Shown here: positions 54,201 to 62,374 of the stretch, piece after piece | How the letters are laid out: every line of letters begins with the position of its first letter | Position numbering within the stretch: position 1 is the first letter of the stretch | Origin: Dyadobacter frigoris | Lineage (GTDB): Bacteria > Bacteroidota > Bacteroidia > Cytophagales > Spirosomataceae | Assembly (NCBI RefSeq): GCF_005280585.1 | Contig: NZ_SZVO01000005.1 | Location: forward strand, 268,272 to 332,271 | Length of the DNA stretch: 64,000 bases | Direction: 5' to 3' | Position numbers and translations under genes: made by a program | Notes under the pieces: model-generated | What the model saw: the letters and a program-made list of their open reading frames with translations, nothing else | What the model was told of the DNA's origin: nothing | Database searches by the model: none

Positions 54201-55199
54201 TTAAAGTGAACCGCGACGGATCATAAAAAACGGATTTTTCACTTTGATCTGCTCTTTGTTCAAAATCAAAGCTGCGGCGGTGCGACCCATATTTTCAAAA
54301 TCTGTGGTAATGACAGTGATTCCAAGCAATTCTTTCAGTGTGGTTTCATTAAAAGAAATCACACCAACTTCCGTTCCCATTTCATAGGATGATTGTCTTG
54401 TCTTTTTTACAAGTTCGGCCAGATCATTTTCCTCAACGACTATATAGGCAGTACCCGGAAGGAGATTTTCTCCATGAACGCTTTCCAGGACTTCAAAATC
54501 TTTGTGGTAATTGATACAGTAATTCCGAAAACCACTCACGATTTCTTTCGGATAATTTCCATCAAACGGAAATACCAGAACCATGCGCTGGTATTTAGCC
54601 ATCAGATCATTCGCATTTTCCAACGCGCCAAAAATATCCTTATCAAAACTTTGATAAATACTGGATACAGGCTGCGTTAATTCAGGAATTTCGCGATCAA
54701 GCAATACCAATTGTGATGACGGAATATTTTTTAAAATGTCCATGTAATCCTCTTCCTCGGTCTGGTCAAAATGAGGCATGATTACATAATGATTATACTG
54801 TCCGAGATTTTTTTCGATGATCTCCCTGAAACGTTTTACGCTGTAATGATGGATTTCAAGATCTACAACCACATTATCCCCCAAAGCCTTAATAAAGGAA
54901 TAATAAATTATTTTCTTGTAAGAACTGAGTTTATTGAAGACCAAAAGAATCTTTATTTTTTTATCCTGACCGGATTGCACATAATATCCTTTCCCCTGTA
55001 CCGAAGTAATATATCCCTGATTCCGCAGTTCCCGGTACGCCTTTTCCACAGTATCACGCGCCAGCAGATAATCCACACTTAACTCACTGATGGAAGGTAA
55101 TTGCGTCCCTTTTTTTAAAATCCCCCTTTCAATATCAGTCAGGATCGACTGCACGATTTGCTTGTATTTCGGCATTTTGTCATTCCGGTCAAACTTCAT
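54201..55199 (-). CDS. GntR-family regulator with sugar-binding sensor domain
   Basis: The start at 55199 (MKFDRNDKMPKYKQIVQSIL) gives 332 residues and places the GntR winged helix at the N-terminus as usual; the upstream ATG at 55292 adds 31 atypical residues. The helix-turn-helix is KKGTQLPSISELSVDYLLARDTVEKAYRELRNQGYITSVQGKGYYV. The C-terminal part (KKIKILLVFNKLSSYKKII to the end) is a periplasmic-binding-protein/LacI-like ligand domain, as in AraR-type proteins. It is convergent with the broken GH105 gene and has a copy of the LacI-type operator upstream, so it may sit below the LacI protein in one network. Confidence 0.88.
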   Translation of the reverse strand: MKFDRNDKMPKYKQIVQSILTDIERGILKKGTQLPSISELSVDYLLARDTVEKAYRELRNQGYITSVQGKGYYVQSGQDKKIKILLVFNKLSSYKKIIYYSFIKALGDNVVVDLEIHHYSVKRFREIIEKNLGQYNHYVIMPHFDQTEEEDYMDILKNIPSSQLVLLDREIPELTQPVSSIYQSFDKDIFGALENANDLMAKYQRMVLVFPFDGNYPKEIVSGFRNYCINYHKDFEVLESVHGENLLPGTAYIVVEENDLAELVKKTRQSSYEMGTEVGVISFNETTLKELLGITVITTDFENMGRTAAALILNKEQIKVKNPFFMIRRGSL

Positions 55200-55417
55200 T
55201 TGAAAGTCGTTTTCACGTTCATTAAAATAAACGTCTTTGAAAACGAAACGCTGGGTTCCCAGGTTAGCACGGGCGGTGTTATATCCTGTCATTTTTCACT
55301 GATTATTGAAATTTACTAATAAACCGGAGACTCAGTTTCTTCTCAAAACATGAATTCGCACTGTATATTAGTCAATAAATAATCTGTAAAATGCAATTAT
55401 CGAGAGTATTTTAATGC

Positions 55418-55436
55418 AATCGTTATCGGGAACGTT
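55418..55436. promoter_or_regulatory. LacI-type operator, copy 3 (upstream of the GntR gene)
   Basis: AATCGTTATCGGGAACGTT is the exact reverse complement of the 19-base site at 24882 and 26987. It shares further flanking bases (TGC, GCC) with the second. It faces the GntR gene, about 220 bp from its start. The TTTG box seen near the other two copies is not conserved here. Confidence 0.72.
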
Positions 55437-55483
55437 GCCAATTATTTTGAATGGAGATAATGTATATTCAAAATTGAAAATGA

Positions 55484-56242
55484 CTAACGATTTAAGATTT
55501 GTTTTTTCCGGGAGGCGTTGAGCGTAAACCGTAAGCCCATACTAACGTTAACAACCTCTCTATCCGTACCTGTTTGAAGAATATCTACCGATGGAGTATA
55601 ACTGACATAAGCTTTCATATTTTTGAAACCACCGCTAAAACGAAAAGTTGGTTCCCAAAATAAAAGCATAGGACGATTTACAAGATTCTGTATCCTTCTA
55701 ACATTAGAATGATACATGTCGTCAACCACTGTAAAACTTTTCAGATCGTAATTGACACCAGAAAATTTCGACGCGATCCCAAATTCGAGATTTTTATAAA
55801 GATGTGTATAACTCAGTGAAGGCTGGATGAAATATTTATTCATATCAATTTTTGAAGTCTGGTAATCATTGTACCAAATGCTGTAATTACCCTTTCCACC
55901 ACCACCGTAAACTTCAAAAAGCCATTTTCTGTTGTCCTCAAATTTTGTAAAATAGCCCAATCCTGCTTCGAGATATTGGCTTTCAGTATCGTTATTTTTT
56001 GAATAATTCTGAGTTTTCGAAAATGCTCCATTGACCATGACGCCCAAATGATCAATCGGTGCATATGCAAACTGCAAATCCGCACCCGCACTGACCAGAC
56101 CGACACTGAAACCTGCATCAATACGGACATCATTTTTTTCCCTCATATTAGGGATATTTCCTTTATTGGGAGCGTAATAATAAGGTGAGCAGCTGCACAA
56201 CATCAAAGTCGCACAGCCGATTAGAGTAGTAATTATTTTCAT
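55484..56242 (-). CDS. Putative outer-membrane beta-barrel lipoprotein
   Basis: 252 residues. The N-terminus (MKIITTLIGCATLMLCSCSP) is a lipoprotein signal. The rest alternates polar and aromatic residues in strand-length blocks (RIDAGFSVGLVSAGADLQFAYA, LGVMVNGAFSKTQNY, YLEAGLGYFTKF, VNVSMGLRFTLNA), the look of a small beta barrel with an aromatic C-terminal strand. It may be a surface or porin-like protein. No specific family recognised. It is read in the same direction as the GntR gene but is separated from it by the operator region. Confidence 0.6.
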   Translation of the reverse strand: MKIITTLIGCATLMLCSCSPYYYAPNKGNIPNMREKNDVRIDAGFSVGLVSAGADLQFAYAPIDHLGVMVNGAFSKTQNYSKNNDTESQYLEAGLGYFTKFEDNRKWLFEVYGGGGKGNYSIWYNDYQTSKIDMNKYFIQPSLSYTHLYKNLEFGIASKFSGVNYDLKSFTVVDDMYHSNVRRIQNLVNRPMLLFWEPTFRFSGGFKNMKAYVSYTPSVDILQTGTDREVVNVSMGLRFTLNASRKKQILNR

Positions 56243-56326
56243 GGCTATTATTTATATCAAATCAGAGATATCAATCTAATATAAACAATATGTCACCATA
56301 AAATACAATTAATGATCGAATTTATT

Positions 56327-57412
56327 TCATTTCTTGGCAGCAGCCATTTTCTTGATATCATTCTTTGTTCCCAGCCAGACAGCAATTTTTTGTCTGTTCC
56401 AGGTATAACTTACTGCCACGGAATCTCCCCAGCTGATAATGGCCGGATAAGAGAATTCATCCGTTTTTTTACCGGTTTCGATGTCAATTTTATCAGGCCA
56501 GGTTTTACCATTATCAAATGATAAACCAAGAGATAACGGTGAACGTGAACCCCAGTCTTTCGCATCCGGATTGTAAGCCAAAACCAATGTACCATCTTTC
56601 ACTTTTGTCACATCAATACCACTATTAGGATTAGGAAGTTTAGAGCTGACGATAGTAGACCAGGTTTTTCCATAATCTTCCGAATCACTGCGGCCAATCA
56701 TTCCTCCTGTTGTACGGACTAACATATGTACTTTCCCTGGCTTGGTTTCCCAAAGCGTCGGCTGAATCGCGCCTTTTCCTTTTATCTCTGTTGTATCAAG
56801 TTTTAAATGGGATGAAGCTATCCAGGTTTTCCCTTTATCCTCACTTCTGTCAACAAAAACTTCCCAGCGTTTAAACTCATTGGAAGCTCCGGCAAGCCAG
56901 GTTCCGTTAGAAAGTTCGATCAGTTTATCTTTTACAGGACCTCTTCCACCTTTATCACCCGGAACAAGCTCATAAGCTTCCGACCAGGTTTTTCCCCCGT
57001 CGGACGATTTTTTTACCCAGGTCTCCCAGTAAGGAATCGTTTTCCCAACTTTGAAATATAAATAAACCGTACCGTCAGGTGCGTTTTGCAGAACCGGATT
57101 CCAATGCGCATCTTCTCTTATTTTCGCCACTTCAACCGGTGCACCCCAATGCCCCGGACGTCCTTTTGAAAGCCAGATCCCCACATCAGGATTTTTCTCT
57201 TCCGTACCGCCAAACCATGCCACAAGAAATTGCCCGTCTTTCAAACGCACTAAGGTTGAAGCATGACATTGCGGAAAGGGCCGGTTGTCGCCAAAAACAA
57301 AATCTTTAACCGGCTCCGCATTTTTGACTGAATCTGTTTGTTTCGGATTGCAGGCAACAAATATGGAAAGAGTAAAAAATGAAGCAGCAAATAAGTGTTT
57401 GTACAAAGTCAT
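56327..57412 (-). CDS. Sialidase-like (BNR-repeat) lipoprotein
   Basis: 361 residues with a lipoprotein signal ending VAC (Cys21). Four Asp-box repeats mark a six-bladed propeller: SSDGGKTWSEA, SEDKGKTWIAS, SEDYGKTWSTI and SFDNGKTWPDK. The opening QCHASTLVRLKDGQFLVAWFGGTEEKNPDVGIWLS is that of BNR_2 proteins related to, but distinct from, classical sialidases. The FRIP motif is not seen. It probably acts on a glycan at the cell surface; whether the sugar is sialic acid is doubtful given the plant-glycan setting. Confidence 0.8.
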   Translation of the reverse strand: MTLYKHLFAASFFTLSIFVACNPKQTDSVKNAEPVKDFVFGDNRPFPQCHASTLVRLKDGQFLVAWFGGTEEKNPDVGIWLSKGRPGHWGAPVEVAKIREDAHWNPVLQNAPDGTVYLYFKVGKTIPYWETWVKKSSDGGKTWSEAYELVPGDKGGRGPVKDKLIELSNGTWLAGASNEFKRWEVFVDRSEDKGKTWIASSHLKLDTTEIKGKGAIQPTLWETKPGKVHMLVRTTGGMIGRSDSEDYGKTWSTIVSSKLPNPNSGIDVTKVKDGTLVLAYNPDAKDWGSRSPLSLGLSFDNGKTWPDKIDIETGKKTDEFSYPAIISWGDSVAVSYTWNRQKIAVWLGTKNDIKKMAAAKK

Positions 57413-57484
57413 AATGCAAAAATAAGATCGAAATCAGGTGAGTAGTCTCGTTTTCAAGTACCCGTTTTAGTACAAAATGGGCTA

Positions 57485-58492
57485 CTACTTTAAGTTCTTT
57501 TTCAATTCTTCAATCACAACAGACGGAGATTCTTCTTCGTAAAGTATCCTGTAAACGGCGGTTGTAATCGGTAAATCTACGTGTAATGTTTTATTCAGTT
57601 CATAAATACTTTTGGTAGCGTAATAACCTTCCGCAATCATTTTCATTTCAAGCTGAGCCGCTTTTACGCTGTATCCGCGACCGATCATATTGCCAAATAA
57701 ACGGTTCCGGCTGAATTGGGAATAGGCCGTCACCAACAAATCACCCAAATAGGCAGAAGTACTTAGCTGACGCTCGCGAGGATCCAGTGCCGTTACAAAA
57801 TGTCGAATTTCCTGCATGGCATTGGAAACCATTACCGCCTGGAAATTATCACCATTTCCCAAACCATGCGTAATCCCGCAAGCCAGGGCAATGATATTTT
57901 TCATAACCGCCGCATATTCCACACCGTATAAATCAGCCAGCGGATGTGCAGTAACAAACCGGCATGTCATCAATTTGGAAAAATCCTCGGCGCAGACAGC
58001 ATCCGTGGACGCGATGGTAAGATAGGATTGTTTTTCAAGTGCGACTTCCTCCGCGTGGCAGGGACCGGCGATCACGGCAATATCATGCAACGGGACATGG
58101 TATTTTTCCGAAACCCAGTCCGTCACCAGAATATTTTCTTCGGGAATCATTCCCTTAATTGCAGAAACGATTCGTTTCCCTTTCAGATGTGATTCGTTAA
58201 GATCCTGCAATGATTCCTGAATAAAAGCCGCAGGAACCGCCAAAATCACAAAATCTGCACCCTTTACAGCATCACGGGTTTTCTCGTATACTTTTACTTT
58301 TTTAGGAGACAAATAAACATCGCTCAAATAACTTGGATTGTGGTGAAATTTACGGATATGTTCAATATCCTTAGCATTCCGTAACCACCAGCGGATCTGA
58401 ATATTGGGCTGTTCACATAAGATTTTGATAAGCGCCGTCGCCCAGCTCCCTCCTCCTATTACTGTTATTTTGGTATTATTTAAAAAACTCAT
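57485..58492 (-). CDS. gpsA: NAD(P)-dependent glycerol-3-phosphate dehydrogenase
   Basis: The ATG at 58492 (MSFLNNTKITVIGGGSWATA) gives 335 residues, the normal GpsA length; the frame is open 42 codons further up but that part is unlike the family. The Rossmann motif is VIGGGSWATAL, and the catalytic lysine lies in GVEYAAVMKNIIALACGITHGLG, with NGDNFQA after it. It makes sn-glycerol 3-phosphate from dihydroxyacetone phosphate for phospholipid synthesis, in the cytoplasm. Confidence 0.94.
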   Translation of the reverse strand: MSFLNNTKITVIGGGSWATALIKILCEQPNIQIRWWLRNAKDIEHIRKFHHNPSYLSDVYLSPKKVKVYEKTRDAVKGADFVILAVPAAFIQESLQDLNESHLKGKRIVSAIKGMIPEENILVTDWVSEKYHVPLHDIAVIAGPCHAEEVALEKQSYLTIASTDAVCAEDFSKLMTCRFVTAHPLADLYGVEYAAVMKNIIALACGITHGLGNGDNFQAVMVSNAMQEIRHFVTALDPRERQLSTSAYLGDLLVTAYSQFSRNRLFGNMIGRGYSVKAAQLEMKMIAEGYYATKSIYELNKTLHVDLPITTAVYRILYEEESPSVVIEELKKNLK

Positions 58493-58620
58493 GTTTCCGT
58501 CGAATACTATTAATTCCTTCTCAAAATCGAAAAAGAATGTACCAGAACCTGCTTTGGCCGAATTGTTAAAAAACGAAACCTCAGCCAAAAGTAAGGCTTT
58601 ATTACAATTCGAAAACAATC

Positions 58621-59808
58621 TTAATTCACACCGAGCTTCATAATCTTTCCACTCGCATAGTTAGCGAAATAAACTTCTCCTTCAGAATCCTGCCCGAACG
58701 TAGAAATGGTGCCGCTGATTTTCATCAAAAGCGTGTTAGCCTTAACCGTATTTCCATCCAGTTCCAAAGCCCAGATCCTGCCGCTGGCATAATCTCCGTA
58801 AATATATTTTCCTGCCAAACTGGCGATCGTAGAACCTCTATAAACATAACCTCCCGTAATTGAAACATCACCATCAGCTCTTCCGTAATCCAAAACCGGC
58901 TCAATCAAACCCGTTGCATCGCAATTAGAAGAAGGACTGTAACAATTTTTCCCTTCCTTAATTTTCCAGCCATAATTACCACCTTTCGTGATCAGGTTTA
59001 TTTCTTCTTTGACGCTTTGTCCTACGTCTGCCGCGAAAAACCGGTCAGAACCTGTATCAAAACTTATTTTCCATGGATTTCTCAAACCATAGGCATAAAT
59101 TTCTTCGTAGAAGCCTTCCGTGTTTCCAACAAAAGGATTGTCGGCCGGGATGCCGTAATTGCCTTTTGTAGTTACGTTAACATCCAGTCTTAATATCTTT
59201 CCCAAAAAACTTTTCTTATTCTGTGCGTTATTTGCCGGATCACCTGCACTTCCACCGTCACCGGCCGCGATATACAGATAACCATCTTTTCCAAATTGCA
59301 AGGAGCCTCCTTTGTGATTCGAAAAAGGCTGATTATAGGTTAGAAGAATGGTTTCACTGGAAACATCGGCAACATTTCCCGTTAAAGGATTGGCTTTATA
59401 GCGGGCAATCACGGTTTGCAACGGATTACTTTTTGTGTAATTCACATAGAAATAACCGTTCGTTTTGAAATTTGGATGAAAAGCCAGCCCCAGAAGTCCC
59501 AGCTCATTACCAGAACTTACCTTACTTTTTATATCAAGAAAAGTAGAACTTGAAGAGACAGCACTATTATTATCAAAAACCTTGATAACGCCTGCTTGCT
59601 CGACAACAAAAATTCGGTTTGAAGAATCTGCCGGTGTTTTTATTTCAACCGGAGAACTGAATGCAAGGGCTGGGAAGGCATCAATAGCCGCAATGGTATT
59701 ATCAGATCCGGTATCTACTTCGGTGACTTCCTTATCCGAGGACGAACAACCGATTATCAACACGCCTAAAATTATTGTGAGTAAAAGTGGGATGTGAGTG
59801 GTTTTCAT
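58621..59808 (-). CDS. PQQ-dependent sugar dehydrogenase (glucose/sorbosone type), lipoprotein
   Basis: 395 residues with a lipoprotein signal (LLLTIILGVLIIGC, Cys21). The GSDH six-bladed propeller is seen in LGLLGLAFHPNFKTNGYFYV, NHKGGSLQFGKDGYLYIAAG-DGG, GKILRLDV and YAYGLRNPWKISFD-GSDRFFAADVGQ, which include the conserved His and Arg that contact PQQ in soluble glucose dehydrogenase. It would oxidise an aldose in the periplasm if PQQ is available. It is 130 bp upstream of gpsA on the same strand. A remnant of the same family lies at 49740. Confidence 0.9.
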   Translation of the reverse strand: MKTTHIPLLLTIILGVLIIGCSSSDKEVTEVDTGSDNTIAAIDAFPALAFSSPVEIKTPADSSNRIFVVEQAGVIKVFDNNSAVSSSSTFLDIKSKVSSGNELGLLGLAFHPNFKTNGYFYVNYTKSNPLQTVIARYKANPLTGNVADVSSETILLTYNQPFSNHKGGSLQFGKDGYLYIAAGDGGSAGDPANNAQNKKSFLGKILRLDVNVTTKGNYGIPADNPFVGNTEGFYEEIYAYGLRNPWKISFDTGSDRFFAADVGQSVKEEINLITKGGNYGWKIKEGKNCYSPSSNCDATGLIEPVLDYGRADGDVSITGGYVYRGSTIASLAGKYIYGDYASGRIWALELDGNTVKANTLLMKISGTISTFGQDSEGEVYFANYASGKIMKLGVN

Positions 59809-59859
59809 GACGTTACTTTTTTCATATTAAACGTCATGAGGAAACGAATGTTTTGAAAA

Positions 59860-60351
59860 ATGAGAAAATCGATAGTAAAAAGCACATCGAATGTCTTTAT
59901 GAAAGTATTAATATTAATAGCGTTCGGCGTTATTATATTTTCTCTATTGCTCCTTGTTTTCATTTATCTTGAAACACTGTTTTTCCCCCTGCCATTTATA
60001 GTTGGAAAGTTTGGAGACAAATTCGAGGTAAAGGATGTTTCCAGAGATACAGTTTTTGGCTGGGATAGATTTACTCCTTTTGTTGATAGAATAAAATCAA
60101 ATACAATAAGCTTCGGCATTCCGTTTACCATTACTGCGAAAGGTAATATAGACGATTCAGCAGAAGTTTATTTTCAATATGTTGGTCATCCGGGTAACTC
60201 ATCTTATACCTGCATACTTCCCAAAGGAAAGGTTAACACTATTTTTTACGGAGAAATTTATGCGGATGAGTGTGAAGTAGTGTATTCGCATGAAAATGTA
60301 AAAAACGGAAATCTTAAAGTAAGTTTTGAACTGGGGCACCACAAGAAATAA
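59860..60351 (+). CDS. Single-pass membrane protein of unknown function
   Basis: 163 residues. One strong hydrophobic helix near residues 14-36 (VLILIAFGVIIFSLLLLVFIYL) anchors a C-terminal domain of about 120 residues, beta-rich, with two cysteines (YTCILPKG, ADECEVVYS) that could form a disulfide outside the cytoplasm. No family recognised. It lies between the dehydrogenase (divergent) and an NTF2-like gene 73 bp downstream. Confidence 0.65.
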   Translation: MRKSIVKSTSNVFMKVLILIAFGVIIFSLLLLVFIYLETLFFPLPFIVGKFGDKFEVKDVSRDTVFGWDRFTPFVDRIKSNTISFGIPFTITAKGNIDDSAEVYFQYVGHPGNSSYTCILPKGKVNTIFYGEIYADECEVVYSHENVKNGNLKVSFELGHHKK

Positions 60352-60424
60352 GATGCCCCATTATACCAGCCCAAATCTCATTTACAAAGTAAATTATATT
60401 TTTTTCACTTTAAATTCCAATAAA

Positions 60425-60781
60425 ATGACAACCTCAGAAGTAGCTAACAAATTGGTAGAGCTTTGTCGCCAAGGTAAAATTGACGAAGTACTGGAAACTC
60501 TGTTTGCAGACAATGCACAAAGTATTGAAGCAAACGACATGATGGGGCCTCGGGTAGTGGAAGGTCTGCAAGCCATTAAAGCAAAATCAGCTGCATTTCA
60601 AGCCGATGTAGAAGAATTCCATGGTGCTAAAATATCGGATCCTATTGTTGCTGCTAACAGTTTTGCCCTTACCTGGACACTCGATGCGACGTTTAAAGGA
60701 CGTGGAAGAATGAGTATGGAAGAAGTATGTGTTTATCAGGTTAAAGACGGAAAAGTTATATTAGAGCAATTCTTTTATTAA
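60425..60781 (+). CDS. SnoaL/NTF2-like protein
   Basis: The ATG at 60425 (MTTSEVANKLVELCRQGKID) gives 118 residues, right for this fold; the longer frame starts inside the previous gene. The pattern NKLVELCRQGKIDEVLETLFADNAQSIE, MGPRVVEGLQAIKAKSAAF and EEVCVYQVKDGKVILEQFFY is typical of SnoaL-like proteins. Cytoplasmic; may bind a small ligand or be an isomerase. Function unknown. Confidence 0.8.
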   Translation: MTTSEVANKLVELCRQGKIDEVLETLFADNAQSIEANDMMGPRVVEGLQAIKAKSAAFQADVEEFHGAKISDPIVAANSFALTWTLDATFKGRGRMSMEEVCVYQVKDGKVILEQFFY

Positions 60782-60800
60782 TTTTGTAGGGTGTTAAAAA

Positions 60801-60842
60801 AATAAGTCCGTGGAAGGTTTTACATCTTTCACGAGCTTATTT
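60801..60842 (+). terminator. Probable terminator after the SnoaL-like gene
   Basis: AATAAG-CGTG pairs with CACG-CTTATT with small bulges around a TTTTACAT loop, followed by a T-rich stretch. It starts 20 bp after the stop codon. Confidence 0.6.
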
Positions 60843-60886
60843 ATTCAAAAATATGTATGACTAATTTTGAAAAACAATATCAACAA

Positions 60887-62275
60887 TTAAACTCTAAAAT
60901 TAAGATATCCCGTCTCTAAAATCTTTTTTTCCAGAATTGATTTTTCGATACCTATTTCAATAAAAAAAGCGCTTACTAAAAGAAGTTTCAACTGCTCCGA
61001 TAGCTTATGAAGGTCAAAAACTTTTAAAGCTTTGGATTCCTTATTCTTATTGTAATGGGTAAGGTAATTCCTATTTTCTTTTACAATTTGCACAAAGTTA
61101 GCTTTATCACCTATTGCCTTGTCCAAAAATTCGGTTGAATATTTTACCAGCAATTCTGTTAATCTGTCATTAAGAGTTAAATTATTACCAAACTGAAATT
61201 GGTTTTTCAACCAAAAAACATAAGATGGCTCTTTAACTACGTCAAGAATATCTTCCTTCATTTTGTTGTAATCTTTTTTTGGTATTCTTTCATGATCATA
61301 AAACCGTGAATGGAAAGTCTCGGCAGCTTGGGCTAAATTTAAAAATGTATTTTCGTTGAATGTTGAGTTAAAAAATTGCTGAACAACCAGTTGAATTGCA
61401 GGTTTTACGTTTTCATATTTTTCATACCAAGTTTCAATAATTTTTGGAAACGTATCCTTTATATCTTGATAATTGATTAACATATTCCAAGAATTTTTAA
61501 TCCTAAAATCAATATTTTTCTTAGAATAGGACTTATACAATATTATTTTCGAATGTTTGGAAGATTCACTCTCTGTCATTTTTTTGTCAGTGAATAGCTC
61601 AATAGCTATTGGATAAGTTTCTTTATACAAAGAGATTACTAATAACTGTTGAAATATAAAAAGTTGATATAGTATGTCCGCCAGAGTTTGTTTCTCTTCA
61701 TTTTGTAAAACGAATCGAATACTTTGTTTTACCGAAATATCCTTTTGATAAGCATAGATGGTTGGATGTTTGATGTGAAATGTGAAACTCCCTTTTAATT
61801 TTGGATTGATAATAAAATTAATATTGTCAGGAAGATTATAATTAATATTGACCTTAGATAAGTCATCGCTATCCAGTTTCTTTGTGTCAAATCCGCTTAT
61901 TCCAAGCCACTCATCAAGATTGTACAATTCTGCATTCAAGCTATTGAACATAAGCTCATCTACACTAAAAAAATGAGCACCCTCTAAAATATTATTTATA
62001 GCATAGATATTTAAAGGAGTTCCAATTTCGTGATATTGTCTTAAAGTAGACCCTCCCCTTGACAGTAAAAAATTATCAACTAATGTTATCTGTTTCGAAT
62101 CAGAGGTAACTCCTAGAATAATTGGGATGTCTGTAAAATTGGCATTTTCACCATTTAATTCTCCCATTAGTTCCAACCTACAACCTATATTATTTTCAAA
62201 TGTAAGTGTGCCAAATACCCTTTCGTTGCTATTAGGTAAAAACCATTGTCCGGAATATTTTAGATTTTGATTCAT
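60887..62275 (-). CDS. ApeA-like HEPN protein, probable antiphage defence
   Basis: The ATG at 62275 (MNQNLKYSGQWFLPNSNERV) gives 462 residues; the upstream start at 62344 adds a leader unlike the family. The N-terminal half is beta-rich and opens with the SGQWFLPNSNERVFGTLTFE pattern of ApeA N-terminal domains. The C-terminal third is helical and ends in a HEPN-type domain with RNYLTH at residues 402-407, an R-x4-H RNase motif. ApeA proteins are single-gene abortive-infection systems thought to cut RNA when a phage is detected. The gene is visibly more AT-rich than its neighbours, fitting acquisition by transfer. Family assignment is from pattern only. Confidence 0.68.
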   Translation of the reverse strand: MNQNLKYSGQWFLPNSNERVFGTLTFENNIGCRLELMGELNGENANFTDIPIILGVTSDSKQITLVDNFLLSRGGSTLRQYHEIGTPLNIYAINNILEGAHFFSVDELMFNSLNAELYNLDEWLGISGFDTKKLDSDDLSKVNINYNLPDNINFIINPKLKGSFTFHIKHPTIYAYQKDISVKQSIRFVLQNEEKQTLADILYQLFIFQQLLVISLYKETYPIAIELFTDKKMTESESSKHSKIILYKSYSKKNIDFRIKNSWNMLINYQDIKDTFPKIIETWYEKYENVKPAIQLVVQQFFNSTFNENTFLNLAQAAETFHSRFYDHERIPKKDYNKMKEDILDVVKEPSYVFWLKNQFQFGNNLTLNDRLTELLVKYSTEFLDKAIGDKANFVQIVKENRNYLTHYNKNKESKALKVFDLHKLSEQLKLLLVSAFFIEIGIEKSILEKKILETGYLNFRV

Positions 62276-62374
62276 AATTCTAGTCTCGATTCTTATAATG
62301 AATGAAGCAGTTCTTTTATTGATTTCTAACTGGGCAAAAAACAAACAACCCCGATTGCAAATCGGGGCGAACGC

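Noticed and set aside
56327..57412. Calling this a true sialidase
   Set aside because: Asp boxes are present, but the FRIP motif and the arginine triad are not evident.
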